Shown piece after piece: positions 1 through 15,400 of a DNA stretch of 64,000 nt. Source of the stretch: Norana najaformis (lineage: Eukaryota > Annelida > Clitellata > Crassiclitellata > Hormogastridae); assembly GCA_964023275.1 (NCBI GenBank), contig OZ029921.1:30891230-30955229 (forward strand). Reading direction: 5' to 3'. Within the stretch, counting starts at the first letter, position 1, and every line of letters begins with the position of its first letter. Under the pieces are notes generated by a model. The model was given only the letters and a program-made list of their open reading frames with translations, was not told the origin of the DNA and did no database searches. The translations under genes and the position numbers were made by a program.

Positions 1-408
1 GTGAAGCTGATATGCTCAGATACAGGAAGCCAGTGCAGAGAACAAAAGCAGGCGTGATATGTAACAGAGTTCAAGACACAGATATGCAGCCTGGTGCATG
101 ATTCTAGTTAGAGGGAAAGTGTGCAGTCAGGACACCATAGAGTTTAGACTTGCAGCAGTTCAGACTTGTCAGAACAAAGCTATGTATCAGTATTTTCAGC
201 ATCAGTACTTTATTTATTATTTATTTAGCACCTTTAAGGATCTCTTAAGAATAGTGTAGCAAGTAACAAACAATTGCAGAAAGAAATATGATGACAGAAT
301 CTTATTTTTTGCTTCTAACGAGGCAAAGTAATGAACGCGGAGAAACGAAATCACGGCCAGCAGAGACCGTTTCTTTACAGATAATTACACATAAAATGTA
401 GACATTAC
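1..408. other. USP48 intron, partial; nothing coding seen
   Basis: Intronic sequence downstream of the last visible USP48 donor. It contains an AT-rich stretch near 205-245 with TTTAGCACCTTTAAG, which resembles the terminus of the L2-like repeats found elsewhere in the window. No exon of the missing USP48 C-terminus was recognised. Confidence 0.5.
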
Positions 409-3400
409 TTTGCATAAGAAACAGACGGGCGACCGGAAACCAAATTCTGGGCATTTAGGAAAGTACTTCTTCAGCAGATGCCAGATGTCTTGAGGAACGA
501 GTCGGCGAGTAGCAATGTCGGGACTTAAGTTACCTTTAACAAAACATAACACCAACTGCAGTTCAATTCCCTCTGTCTAGTCAGACAGCAAATTTATATT
601 CAGTTATTCACAAATGGCTAAAAATTAGCTCCACTCAGCCTGATCAACGTTCAGCAGTTTATCTTTCCTCAGCCGTCCATTAGTTACCACAGTACTGACT
701 CTGCCAGCTAAGTAATTCGGAATGCAACCTGTCTTTCTGGAACTCGACCAGGCTTCTTCAACAGATAATGAATTTGGATTGGGATTCTGACTTGAAGTGA
801 CCACTGACTGATGCTTTAAGCATTATGATAATGGAGCTATAGAAGTCTTTAGACTAGATTAGATAATTCTGAACACCTAAGAAATTTATGGCATGTACCG
901 CTAGTGCTTTTAAGTCTCTCAGAGATCAAACTTTAAAAAGTTCCATGCCGTCTTTCCTGCGGGGAGCAGAAAAATGCCCACAGAGAAGCTCCGTCGTAGG
1001 AGGAACGGGATTTTGTATACCAGACAAAGCACAACATGAATAAAACCTATATATTCCCTTGCCTTACCCTTCACTAAACTATATTCACTATGTTGTACTA
1101 CCTTTGTCTAAGACTTTATTTTTACAATACCCTTCTTTGTTCTGCTTTACTTTATCACTTAATAAAGATTTCTTACTATGGGCAAAACACAAGAGATCTT
1201 CGTTGAAAGACCAATCCTCCTCTTCCTCAACGTCGTCATCTCCAGTTGCAGCTCCTAAGGCTGCTTCTGTGCTACCCATTCCGGCTCCATCCCCAGAGTC
1301 ACCTGCATTTGCCATAGTGCTTGTGCAGCTAGAACTGAAGCTGACATGATTCTGTCTTAATGAGTCATCCGCAGTCAAATCTTTTCCCCCTAAAAGTTAA
1401 CAAAAACTCAGTACAACAGATCATACATTTTCCACTTCCTGGTAAACTCACTCCTCAAAACAAACTGCAGCTTACTTGATTTATTACAGAGCTCAGATCA
1501 TTTTCGGCGGCTGTGGCTATAGATCAACTGATTCTCCAGTGACAAAGAAGTCTTTTCATTCCACAGTGGGTTCAATTTATACCTTTGTACCATTTAAGTG
1601 GAAAGGTACAAATAAAAGAAAAAAAAAAATCATTTTGCTCCACTTGAATGCCATTGCAAAATTTGCAAAGTAATACTGGAAATAGCCCAGTGGAGCTCTA
1701 GGTGGGTCTGCTGGATCCGTTTTGAAAATATCTATAGACTTCTGCATTAATCTGTGCGCTATTTTATTGCTGCAAGGCTGCACTGATTTGACATTGATGT
1801 TGACAAGTCAATAAATGGCTAGACAATTCAAACCATTAAAATGACAGCATTTGGTCTCCACTCAGGGAGAGATTTGAGCCAATGTCCTGCCAATCCACTT
1901 GCAGAAGGAGAGAAACACTTGCCTAAGGAAATAAAATGAAGTGGTCAGAGACTGCATCCATTGCTACCATTCAGCAACTTAAAGTAACTGAGCCACTTAA
2001 CTGAAACTATGAGAAAAGAAACTTTTACCATTTTCTGGCTCATTTTCATGTTCTTTGTCTTCCTTCTGGGAAGCGGAAGAAAGCTGCAAAACCTTCTCGG
2101 CCATCTGACGCCAGTTCTTGAGCGAATTCTTTCCAACCCAATAACTCGTATCACACCTATCAGTAAAAAAATAAGCCATCAGCTCTTTCACAAATGCCAT
2201 AGTAAAAACCAAGGGCAGGGATCAGTGGCCAACCCAGTCTTTCACCGCCTCATCGCCTGGTCTGAAAAATCACTCAACATAAGACATTTCCTCATTCAGT
2301 TGATGCATTTATTACTTACTTACTTACGACTAAGCAGTCTTTTTTCTCTGCCTGTAATGCATTTATGCCCATGCCAAAGATGTTACCAAGCCATACAATC
2401 AGTTCCTCACAAAAGCTACTGCTTGTCAGTAAGTAAGTACTGACTTATGCTCATTCTGCTGTTAAGTACATGGTCAGGCAGGAAGATGGGTTGCATGCAT
2501 GCCAGAATTCTGTATACAGAAAATTAGCTGGTTTCAACAGAGGGAAATCTGAGACAGCTTTCATCTTGGGAGACATATAGGTCTCAAGCTCATTCAAAAT
2601 CACACGTGTACAGATATTCTGTGATTTTACTTTGCCACTGTGCAATAGATTCTGAACTTGACATCCTCTACCGCTCTAATTCAAATTTCACTGGCAATAT
2701 TTAAGAACATTTTTGCAGTTGATGTGCTTGACATTGTGTAAGCGGCAAAACTGTGATATTTGATTTCTTTTAGTCTGCATTCAGGTTTATTAAAGGCTCA
2801 TTTAACTATCACAGCCTGTCATCTGGCCTCTCAAACCTCCCATATTTCAAGTCAACCTCTCAACCAACTTAAGATTATAAATGCGTTTCAATGCTAATTT
2901 ACAATCAATTGATTGGCAGGCAACAGCACTTGTGATGTCTTCATATCAGCAAATTGTAAAACCCAATGCACATTCTTGATACAAGTATCGGCAAAATATA
3001 CATCAGACGAAAATTGTCCAGTAATAATACAATCATTGTATCCTAAAGCCAAAAGTAGTGGCATTTTTGGCACAAGTTGATGCATAGAATCAATAAAGGG
3101 GCGAACATCCTGCGGCTTACTCAAGAAGCAAATCCTTCGACTTAAGCAGAAGGTTAATCGTCTTGTTGTCTTCAGTCAGCGTCACTTTGGTGTGAATTAC
3201 CCTGCATTTCTCCTCCACACACTGCCGACACATCGAACTGAAACTGGGAAACAACACAGAACAATTGGAATTCACTCAGCCATTTTCTTTGGCCCAACCT
3301 GAAACAATCTTTCAGATTTAAGTAGATTTTTAAACGTCACATGTTACCTAACGCCCTAACAGTACTAATCTTTAAACGATCTGTGTAAAATGCACGAAGT

Positions 3401-6400
3401 AAACAAGAGCTAGAATAAGGCTCAAACTTTTGTCTACACCTCAGCTACCAACATCATCAGTTCATGCTGTCTTAAGTACCCAGTACTCACCAGGGTAATC
3501 TCATGCAGCCACCAAATCTTTCAAAGATCAGATCGGCCTAAGGAATACAAAAACAATAACCTATATTTAATCAGGTAAATCAGAAAATTAACATTTACAT
3601 TCTTTTCAGCTAGATGCACTGGCTTCCTTAGAAGCTGGTCTAAAATTCTGAAAAACCCACATGTGTATGCTCTGTAAGTCCTCCAATATCACTCACAAAT
3701 GGACTCCTTGCATCACAATAGCCACGATTAAATGCTTTATAGACTGCTAACAGACACCATGTAAATCTACAGATACATGATATGAGCTCCTTAAGTCAAT
3801 CGTTTCTGAAGTGCTTCACAAAGCCACTGCTATAACAAGTGCCTAGTGGCAGCATTTTTGGTCAGATTCAGAACAAAGCAACACTGCCATTCTTATGCAG
3901 CCACGAACGTCTTGTGAACAACAGCACATTTTTACACTACCAATCTGTACACCTTTCGTAATCATAATCAAGAATTCAGAAAGTGCCACTTCAAGACAAT
4001 CTCATCAGAGGCGTTCCCGGCCCGATAATCCAGAACCATTGGGAACAGAATGGTCTTCAAACGCTTGCCGAAGAGAGAAGGAGATAAGCAAAGAATTTCA
4101 TGTTGCAGGTCACTAGACAAACCGTTCCAAGGAGTAAGGCCGACCACCGCAAAGCTTCTGCACTGAGCCATGGCTGTTCAGACCAGTGGGACAAACAATT
4201 CACTTTCTAACTGGTCAACAGCACCTAAATTAATCAACAAATCCCAAAACTTTGCAGTATATGTATAGTACCTATGAAAGGAGATAAACAGATGTTATTC
4301 CGTAGTTTCTGTTACAATGCATAAGAAATTTGGACACAAACATTCTGAACTTACAGCGGCCTTGGGCAGCAGTTTGGCCAAGCCAACGTTGTCGGGATGT
4401 ACCCTACAAGAAATTACAAGGAAATGAACAAACAACTTACCACAAAACAGTTTTGAACTAATTTTTAACTGTTTATTTAAAATGATATATTTTATAAAAT
4501 GCGACATATTTTATGGATATATCATGTATCATACACTTGTAAAAATAACCAACTACAATTTCTCGCTCAAATAAATCCATCTGCATCTCACGTTCGTTTT
4601 AGTAAAACCTTTTTTACTGCTTATGATACATAAAGGCCAAATATTGTTATTAAAGACATTGATCTTAAATGTTAAATGCAAAAATCAAAAAACTGTAGTT
4701 TACATAAAAGGGCAAAAAGTTCATAATTTTTTAGCAAACAGCTAAAAATTATTGCCTTGACTTTCGACAGGTATCAGCTGAAAAAATACGTATATGTCAT
4801 TTTGTGACAAGTGGTCCCATTTCCCTGCGGTGGTGACAGTAATCATCTGTGAAACAGTTCCCCACTAACCTTTTGCAGGAAAGGCATTTTACAAACATAT
4901 TAAGTATGAAACAGTGCCCCACTAACCATTTCAGGGACGGCTAGAATCTGCAAACTCTATGATACATGAACGTGCAAAACAGCTAATATGTTATACAAAT
5001 GTAATGTGCAAAGTGAGTTACGTTAAAGTCATGCACAACGTAATACTTCTCATGTGGACAGAGTAGCGGAATATTGTCGATCGCAGGAACGGTTCCCATG
5101 GCGTCTGCAGCCAGCCACGTCCGAAGCCAACTTGTGCTGACCCACTCAAAGGAATCATCTCTCGTTACATCTGACCACAAACACCAAATGCTTATCACTC
5201 CAACAGAACTAGCCAATGATTATTAAAAAATAAATAAAATTACTTAACAATATTAAGTAAATATTACAAAATGTTGAGAAAATGGGTCAGTGAACTCTAA
5301 TATAGCATGTTCACAGATGGTCGTGTTTATTCATTTGAGTCTCTGTGTGTGTGCGTGCGTGTGTGCACACTCATCTGTGCCTGTTGGTTATCTTTATACA
5401 TGGTTTCAAATCAGACAGCCAATTTTTTTCTGTTTTTAAAACACTACTTCTTTCAGTAATACATAAATAGTAATGAATACATAAATAGTAATGAAAGACA
5501 TACTGACACATAACAGATTTTCTCAGATTTGAGAAAATGTGTATTGATAACAAAGCATGTGACAAAATGTGCATTGATAATAAAGCAGGTGACAAGATGT
5601 GCATTGATAATAAAGCATGTGGCAAGATGTGCATTGATAGCAAAGCATGTGGCAAGATGTGCACTAAAAACAAAGCCTGTGGCAAGATGCCCAAAAGATT
5701 CCACAGAGAAACTGCAGAGACTCAAGTAAAACTTGTAGTAACTGAAAAATATTCCCTCTAAGCATCCGGGAAACTGCATAGTAACAACAGCTGAACTAAA
5801 CGCACCCTGCGCTTTCTGCATTAAATCGTAGAAGTGAAAGACCATATCCTGCCGCTCTCTTTCCTTGCAAATGTAGAATTTCTGTTTGAAAACGAAGACA
5901 ACACAAATCTAAATTCCTTTTGCAGGTTAATTAGGGTCAATTAACATAACTTATTTTTGAATGCTTCTGGCTGGCTTTAAATCAGTCTCATGAATTTTGT
6001 CTCTGCTTACAACCGCTAGATAGTTTTACTGACAGCCAGAAAAGAAATAACCGATAAATCAACATACTACTTCACTGGCTTTCACCTCCTTCCTATGGAC
6101 GCAAAATGGTTTATTGCTCATCATAATTAATATATAGTACCACAATTAAAACAAGTAAGTTTATAAAGCTTAGTTTATAAATTATGAGTTTAATTTAATT
6201 TAAACAGAGTGTGTCATAGCCAGGTTTTGGTAAGTCTGTCATGACTCCAACCTGAGCTCAAGTGCTGTACGTGCAGAGGCAACAAAAGCTGTGTGCTGGT
6301 ATGCCAAGCCATCAGCTGCCGTAATTCATCACACTTAGAAGTAATGTTTAGGAACGGCTGGGCATTGGGTATAGCATTTGAGTCCGGATGCCACCCTGAC

Positions 6401-9400
6401 AGGCCTAGACACCCCACAGGCGTAAACTAGACACCCCTTCCCAACACGTTACATAGCTCAGAGGTGAAAGGCCTACCGGTGCATTAGTGATCAACCCACC
6501 ATGCTACCTCCCTAATAAAAAAATTAGAAAATATTTTATTGTATTTGATAACTTACATAGCGCTTCTTACAGAACAAACTACTCAGAGGCGCTTCCAGCA
6601 CGAGAACCCCGGGGAAATAAGAACGTCTTTAAACAACGAGCCGACTGAGCTCTATCATCAACAGCGAAAACAGAAGTAAATAACAGACATCACAGGGAGG
6701 CAATTAACTGATCAATTAGAATTTTGACTGCTTACCCTTGTTTCAAGTTGTTCTTTCACAGATTCTTCCTGTTTTCTGTTGTCGTTTTCTACAAGTGCTT
6801 GCAGATGGGGTGATAAACTCTGGAGGGTCATTTCGGGACAGCTAACATCTATGGAACACAGAAAAATCTGTTGCTCAAGACTTTTATGGTTACCAGTCAA
6901 TATAACTACCTCATACAGGAAATAAAGTAAACTTTTTGTGTAAAAAGATCTGCTGCAGCACTCTCAGAACGACATACAAAATACAAAACGTGCAACACAA
7001 TTTACACACATTACAACTCTTGCAACATAGTAACACAATGCAACATAGACAACAGATTACACCCCCAAAAATCCCTGAAATGTGAGCACGTTCACAGCTA
7101 CAGAAAAACACATACACATGTTATGAAAGTCGATAACAGAATTAATCAATTAATTAATAGAATCTAAGGTAACTGAAACTGCATACAGCAGCCAATCAGG
7201 TAACAACATAAAACCACTACAAATATACTCTTAAAAGCCAATAACCTATTTTTAAATGGTAAAGGATCAGATGTTGTTGTCCCCAGGAGACCAGTTACAT
7301 AATATAATACCGTTGAGTATTACATAATAATGTTGAGGACATAGCTTGAACCTGCATACTCTGCATATCAAGGCGAGCACTCAAATCACTCGGCTACCAT
7401 GTGGCACGCATTAACGCTGAGGCAGTACGTCATTCTTAGAGCATCAGTCAGCAGCCTCCTGATGCAGATCAACCAGCCACCATGTCACACAATCATCACT
7501 GATTGTCATCAGCAGCAGTGACACAATTTTAATTTCTAGAGGAGCAGAGCCCCAGAGCGTCAAAGACACGAACAAGGAGCCTGCATAAAACCAACTGAAT
7601 AAAATATTTCTGAAAAGAATTTCTAGTGACTTTGTACATAAGAGCGAATTTCGTCTGAAAAGTACGACGACTTGGATGAGGAAGCACAAAAAGACACTCA
7701 CACCACACAGCCCTAAGGCAGGCTTAAACTAGCAACATTTTTGCAAGGCACAAGTGCCTACCATACCACAGTACATCACACATGCCTTGGTCAGGTTCTG
7801 TAGTCTGTGAGGTCCTTTTAAGGTTCCACATATGAATAGTCATGCTTTTTCTAACTACACCAGGTGGGGCTCACGGCACCTCTGAGTAGGTATGTTGAAA
7901 AGGTGCTACATAAATACTCTGAAAGAATGAACTAATTAATTAATAAAGAATGAATGAACAAGCTGTACTGGTTTCATTGTTCCTTCTTCTGTATACCAGC
8001 ATGTATGCGTTTCGAGAGACGATGCAACCCTTAGCTGCTCGAGGTTTCTTCTGAGATGATTTGCTTCCATCTGTTCAAAGAAACGTTTTCAACAAATTAA
8101 ATTAAGAACACTGCTTTGACTTTATTACAAACATTTAATTAGCTTAATTAAGGGACTTCATAACTCAATAGAAACTCTACAACAACACCGTCACCTTTGA
8201 TCATCACAATGGCCATCTCACCCCATCTTGTTTCTTAGCCTGGCTATTTTAACACAGTTTTCAGCAGTAAAACAAAGAAAAATTCGCAAAAACGGCCTTT
8301 GATTCAGAACTTGTGGCCAAGGTCATACTGTAACGAAAACTCAGAAATATCAAACATCTTTCCAAAATGGCACAATCGCTACACTGCCTACCCATAAAAC
8401 AAACAGCGCAGCTCAGTAACTGTACTGAAGTTCACAAAATAAGGCATTTTAATGAAACGACCTGCCTATCAGTGTAGTGAGAGAGGTTCTTGGAATTAGC
8501 ATCCGACAAGGCGAACCAAGGCCACAGATGTAAATTATTTAAGAAACCCGACAGGAACGTTAAGAAAAAAATTCTTCAGAGCAAGAGTTTTTGTAGACTT
8601 GTGGAATGATCTTGTCTTAGTGGACACTATCAGAGCTTTTAAGAAGCTACGAAGGAGTGGCTTCTGAGCTTTCTCTGTAGTTTGCAGTGGTTCTAACACC
8701 GATTCAACAATTTCTGAAACATTAAAAACCCATGTTATGTTATATTATCTGTGTCCACTGCCCATCCCTGCATTATTTCACAAGTTGCGTTATAATGAAA
8801 CAAGTTACAATGAAGAGTTCAAAGCATAAGTAAACGGTTTGAATGACATTAAACACGAATTACCAGCATCTTCCTCGGTTTCTAAGCGAAATCTATCATC
8901 TCCCAGTTTCTCCACTTCCTCGTCGTTAAACCGATATGTCGCCTGCGTACTGCAGTCCTTAATAAGAGCAACATAGTGGCCGCTGTGTGCACCAGGGCCA
9001 CGGTGGATGAGAACGGACACTAATTCGTAGACCATGTCTGGCTTGTGTTGTTTAACTGAATTATCTGGAAAATACACACAGATCTCACTCAGTTTCTGTA
9101 ACTAAATCTAATGTTACTGGACACTTATAAAGTTTTAATGCATATTTACCATAGCTAGAAAATGGTGGGAGTACCCATTTATTGCCCTTATCAGTTTAAA
9201 GAAGAGGCCCTACTTTTGGCCGATGGGATAAACAGCAATCCCAGAAGCAAACCTCTTCTCTACTGAAAGCATGACTCACCATCAACAAACACAGAAAATT
9301 ATATCGAAATGAGAAGAAAGGCCACAAGAAAACATAGCGAGCAGACCTGAATCATTCATGTATTCGTTCATATCCAACACCTGGGGAAACTGAAGGTATG

Positions 9401-12400
9401 ACATCAGTTTCTTCTTATTTTGCGTTTGTCTGTGATTAAACAAAACAATGAACAAACAACATGAGAGAAAAATTTGCCAGGGCAGTTCACAATTTTGTTC
9501 ATTTGGCTGAACACCAGTACACAAACTGATTTTTCCTGACACAGCTTTGGTTTGCTGTAGAGAAATTACATGATTTTACATTACACTGCATATAAAGCCG
9601 ATAATTATAACTGTTTTCAGAAAAGTAGGTGTTAACACTTGGCATATATCTCAAGCTGGCAGATCAAAATGCATTACCGTTAACATAAAGGTACAAAAAA
9701 TGGATATGGAAGAATATACATAAAGATAAAATTTGACTTTGAATGCAAGTAGCAGAGGAATAATGCATAAACAAATACACAAAAATAACAGTCGCTTAAG
9801 CAAAAGAAAAACGTAAAAACATAAGAACAAAGGTAGGTTAACTGGGGCAAGGTGAAGTAATTGCTTAATAATTACCAGTATCAATCAACAACAATCCTCA
9901 GATGCAAGTTCCTGGGCTTGATGGATTATGACAATAGCAATTCAAGAACAAGACAATTTTTTCTATTTTTTTTCTAACAGGTTACATGGCTCAACAACAA
10001 ATTGTCAAATCACACGATGCACTGGCATTCCAACCAAGTTTCCAATCAGTAAATAAAACAAAAGTTGAGCCTTGATTTTCAGAAACACAAAACTGCTAAA
10101 ATTAAAGATGATTCAATCAGAAGTTATCACCTGTCAAAAACGAATCGAAGCAGCTGAAAGTTAAGAGTGGGCGGGAGGTCAAGTAGGTGAATTCTGCGAA
10201 CTGCATCTTGTTTCCTCATGCAGAATCGACAGTGGTACTGGTTCTCACCATCTAGCTTCTCTTCCTGCAACCATATCATCAGTATAACAATCCAAGGTCT
10301 TACAGTATCACGTTCACAGCACCAAAATAACCGACTCTCAGAGACATGGCAAAATGAACTGTATGACCTTAACATCTAGTTTGAATATCCAGCTCAATTT
10401 ACGCTTACGGTTGAACGGAAACAACAGTGCCATGAACTGAATAGCCTTTATTCATGACAAAATACAAATTTAACCTCCATAACAACATTATAATTATTAA
10501 TTGGTGAATAACAATACAAAGCCGCTAGGCCATTATGTGAAGGCCAGATTCTGCAAGGCCAATTTCTGGCCTCAAGGCTAACACCTTTGCTGACAAGCAC
10601 ACAGATTACACAGCAAACAGGTGAAATTAAATCAAACTTCCTTCCATCCAGGCCAGATTTCCCCAAGATTTTCTGTAATGCATTTCCATTTTCTGGGCAG
10701 CAACATTCACATGTTAGCAAATTTCATCAATCAGGCAGCTACAACCCAGCTTGCACTCAAAAAATAGCTGTGCTGGTGGTAAAATCAGGTCGCACACCTA
10801 GAATTCAACTGAGAAATACTTCCACATGGTTACCAGTTGATATTGCATGCAAACAAATTGGGCACCTTGCCAAAATTCTGATCTGAAATCATCATTTGCA
10901 GTGAAATTTTTATGAATACACAGATACACATTGGACCATCCTTACTACATGCTTTGTTATAACATGATTTCTGATAAACAGCAGCAGAGAATATATGTTT
11001 ATAATAGTATCAATGTAATCCAACCTGGTCACAACACTGTTCTTGTACCCAAAAGTAGCTTTAAGTGGAGGCCAGTTTTTTTATAATATAAAAATACAAT
11101 AGCGAGAGCCATTTCTTCCCATGGGACTAATTTCAACCAACACACTAAGGCATTTAACACATTTAACATGTGTCCATCGGCTGAATGACGAATCGTAGGC
11201 GATTGTTATCTGATCGTAATTGGCGAATTAATTAATTACACAATGATTATCTTAAGTAGTAGCTTACATGGAATTAACCAATCATAAATATCTCAGCATC
11301 AAACAGAAAATGAAACTTTACGGCATTTATTCAACAGATCTCGACCTGGAGAAACTCCTTCAAACACTCGTCCAAGTTTGAATGACCTTTAATGTTCAGG
11401 TCGATCTCGTAAAATTTTGAACGACTTTGCGATTGCTGGCCACATCCACTGCACCTATCCAACAAAGGATAAATAAACGTCACCACTTTTGTCAGACATT
11501 CATTTAGCACCATTTGCACGACTAAATTTTACTTCAACACAAAAAGACTTGTGACAAAAAAACTTACTACGTGTTTTCTACATTGCAGGCAGCTGAAAAA
11601 CCTCAGCTCTCATAACGTGGACAGCATGTGAAACCAGTAAGTTAGTAAATGCATGTTACCTATAAAATAATGGCTCAAAACACAGGCATGGTCTGGCTGG
11701 CACTATCTTGCTAATAACATGAAAACAAAAAAGGTTGTTTAAAATAGGCAGTATACAGGGGTAAAATTCTCAAAATCAGGATCGTTTTTGGCAAATTCTT
11801 TCACGGTAAGCAGCTAACAGGGAGCAAAAGGGGAATTCTCTCATCAGGGATTATTTTGCCAAACTAGCACACAGATTCCCTGCGTGGAGCAGGACAGCAT
11901 CGTATAAACCAACAGCTGACCTGCACTTTAAACAAATCTTCTTTACAACAGTGCAGCTTTTAAGCGTCATCAGTGCATTTTATGTTACATTTACAGTGAA
12001 CAATCTGTACAACACACTTTAACAACCTATAAACTACTGATCTAGACATGCCTGGTGATATGGGATGTCAAGTTTCTGTGTAATAAAGTGGTACTCAGAA
12101 AGGGCAGCAAAAACGTCAACAAAGATGTGCTTCTGTGTCTTACAGCCACAAACAGAGGTCTTCTAAAAGGCTTCTAAGTGGTGCTACATAAATATTCTTG
12201 TTACAGTTACAATGAGGCTGTCGTTTTATTACATTAAGACAATTAGATCAGCGTAGTGAAGAACCTCGTCACATATTCGTAATGTCCGACAAACTGATGT
12301 TGTACTAGGTTCAAACCCTGGTAGCAATCCTTCACCGGTAGCTGATCCTCAAGCAAGGAAATGAACAGCTTGGAAAACTCTTGAGCATCCTGCAAAAACA

Positions 12401-15400
12401 GAGATCTTTCACTTATAATGTCTAAATAAATAAAATTAATAAATAAATACACAAATAAGTAAACCACCAGCAGTCCTAAAATGCACCATCAAACATCACT
12501 TCTAAGTGAAGCTCTCCTTACGTCATAGCAGGATGTAACAGAGGCTTGAGCTGCAGTGATGGGTATATTGGTAATTAATTAATTAGAAACTAATTAATTA
12601 CCTAATTAATTAGCCTGGTAGCTAATTCAAATTCCAATTAATTAGTAACAAAAACCTTAATTATCCATTGTTCCTGAGTTGACACGGTATCAATTCTTAA
12701 CTCAAAGAAATAGAAATGTGCATCACAGAATACGCTGTTTAAATCTCAGCCTGTCGCAAGGCCACATTCAGCAAAAGGCAAGCAAAAAATTGGACGACAC
12801 CCCAAGAGACGTAATTCAGTGCCTATTCCAACCACCTCTGTCTGTATCCTTCTCAACTGCAACACACTTCCTTCTGTATTCAATACACACCCACTTAAGA
12901 CTGTCAGAAAATGGTCACTCTCATCTAATCTAAGAACTCCTCCATCTACTGGACAAATGAGGAATTCAAACTGAACAAACCTGCTGCAGGGACGTATCAA
13001 GCTGTAAGCACTCAATAAACGATGAAGGATCGATGAACCTGCAAAAAAGAAGCACAAATAGATCTGCACTTGAAGCAGCGCTTTCACTAACTAGAATCAA
13101 CACTGCACATTAGTATCTAACTTCATAATCGTAATTAAGGATTTATAAAGCGCCACTTCAAGATAATCTCATCACAGACGCTCCCAGCCTGATAATCCAG
13201 AACCACTGGGGAACAGAACGGTCTTCAAATGCTTGCAGAGGAGAGAATGAGAAAGGCAAAAAAAGTTCACGCTGAAAGTCACTAGGCAAACTGTCCCAAG
13301 TAGGGCCAACCACCGCAAAGCTTCTGTGCTCAGCTGCGGCTCTTTGGAACAACAACCAACAATCTAAACAGTTACAACAGTTTCACCTAAATTATTACAA
13401 GTGCTGCCATCAAAGGTCAATCCAGACGGGACAAATGTCCTGCTACAGAATGGATTACCCTCTCTGCAGCCAAGTATAGAGGAGGTCAGAACGTAAAGCT
13501 CCCTTGAATAGAGTGGGGCACAACCAGTGAGAAAGTTATGCACAAAAACCAGGATTTTGAATTCAGTATGTTCCCCAACAGGTAGCCAGTGCAATTCTTC
13601 AGACACGATGGCAGAGATATTAAAAACTTAGGAATACCCCAATCAGGTGGGCAGCAGCATTCAGCATTTATTAACTGGTATGCTAGAAATGCCAGATTAC
13701 AGCAACAACTAGTTAATGGCAAACAAGCAATTCCTCAAGTCCTCACCATGTAATGCTTAGCAAACAGGTCTAAGCCTTTCATAAGATAATCACCATGTCA
13801 ATATCTTCACCTTGTCACCTTGTGCTGTCAGCTCTTTGAGCTCTAGCGACCGTCATGATCAATCTTCTCCATTTCTTTCTTTCCAATGTCGCGTCCCTTA
13901 GTTGTGCCAAGTTCATTCCAGTTGCTTCGTGTATCTTGTCCATCCATTTTTTCCTTGGTCTCCCTTGTTTTCTCTTTCCCTCTCCACAAGCCAGCATCGT
14001 TTCTTTTTCCAATCCATCTGATCTCATAACATGTCCAAAGAACCTCAGCTTTGATTTTAGCACTGTTTGTTGTAACGTCTCATCTTGCTCAATTCCAATC
14101 GCCTTGCGTACCCACTCATTAGTCCTTTTCGCAAGCCTTAATGCATAACTGCTTAACAGCTGTGGACCTGTAAAAATTTGGACATGACGGGGCAAACCAA
14201 AAAACCATCAGTTGTAAATGCCCCTAGACTCTTGCCCCATGTGTGGCCGGCCACCCATGCCTAGCAGCACTGATCACAGTTTTGTCAGCAGATAGCCAAG
14301 TATTACAAAATTAGGAAAGAAAAATAAAATAACTAAAGACCAACTCACTGGCGATCACTGAAGGAGAGAAGAGCAAAAATGAGCTGCAACTGGTCAACTA
14401 CGTTTGTTGGTGATAATGAATGTTCAGCTAAAATAAGAAAAAACTTTCAATTAAAGTTTCTTACAAATACACGAGAACCTCCTCCTGATCGACCCAGTAC
14501 CATGTTATAAAAAGGCAGTGTTACAATAATTGTTCTAAAGGTGAATTAAATTTGGGTCTCAACCAATTAATGAATTCATACAAAACTGAAGCATAATAAA
14601 ACAAGGCTCTGATGTACCACATAAAAATTATCACAAAGCAGCAGGCAATTTAACATTTGGGAAAAACTTTTAACCTCTGAAAACTGGTTCAACCTAATAG
14701 AGGCACAATACAAGCTTTTAGGTCGATACAGATTATGTAAACAACATGCCCAGAAATACAAATATATAAAAACGGCATCAAGCAGTAAGTGAAGATGGTG
14801 GGCTTTGATGTATCTGACTCATACGACAATCAGGTGACTGTTACATGAGTCAAATACCAAGTCAAGCGAATTTAGTTTGAGGCCAGATCAAATGTGCCCC
14901 ATCCAAAATTAGACCTTCGCTTTGGGTCCTTTTTCCACTTCAATGCTTCTTTAAGCTCCAGATCAAATCCAACCTCTTAATCAAATCCAAGCTGCTGCAA
15001 AGAGTGAGTTTCGACCAACAAACAATTTCATACGTACACAATCTATCGCCCCATGAATTCATCAGTCCCCTTCTATCGTCCGACCATTCCAGAATTCCCC
15101 TTCGGAATTCTGGGTTGTGAAACCAGACCTGTGCAAAAAAGTAACGCCCAGTTTGTAAATGAATGTTTGTGAATACTCTTCACCAGCTCTTCAAAAGTGC
15201 CGCATACATAAGTAAAGGATGGATGACAAATGACCCATAATTATAAAAAGAAAACACATACTGTGCCGCATCAGTTGGAACACTGTAACGTGCAATGTAA
15301 TGTAACTAGAAATTATGTAGCATCTTCTAAGAACCTCTTTCTACCAGCCCAAGTAATCTTACAACAACAAATTCATCTGCAGGCCAGTGATGCTCAAACA

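Noticed and set aside
2894-3124. 76-residue minus-strand frame next to a USP48 exon
   Set aside because: It is in a different frame from the flanking exon, lies beyond a good donor at 3120, and resembles nothing known; intronic.
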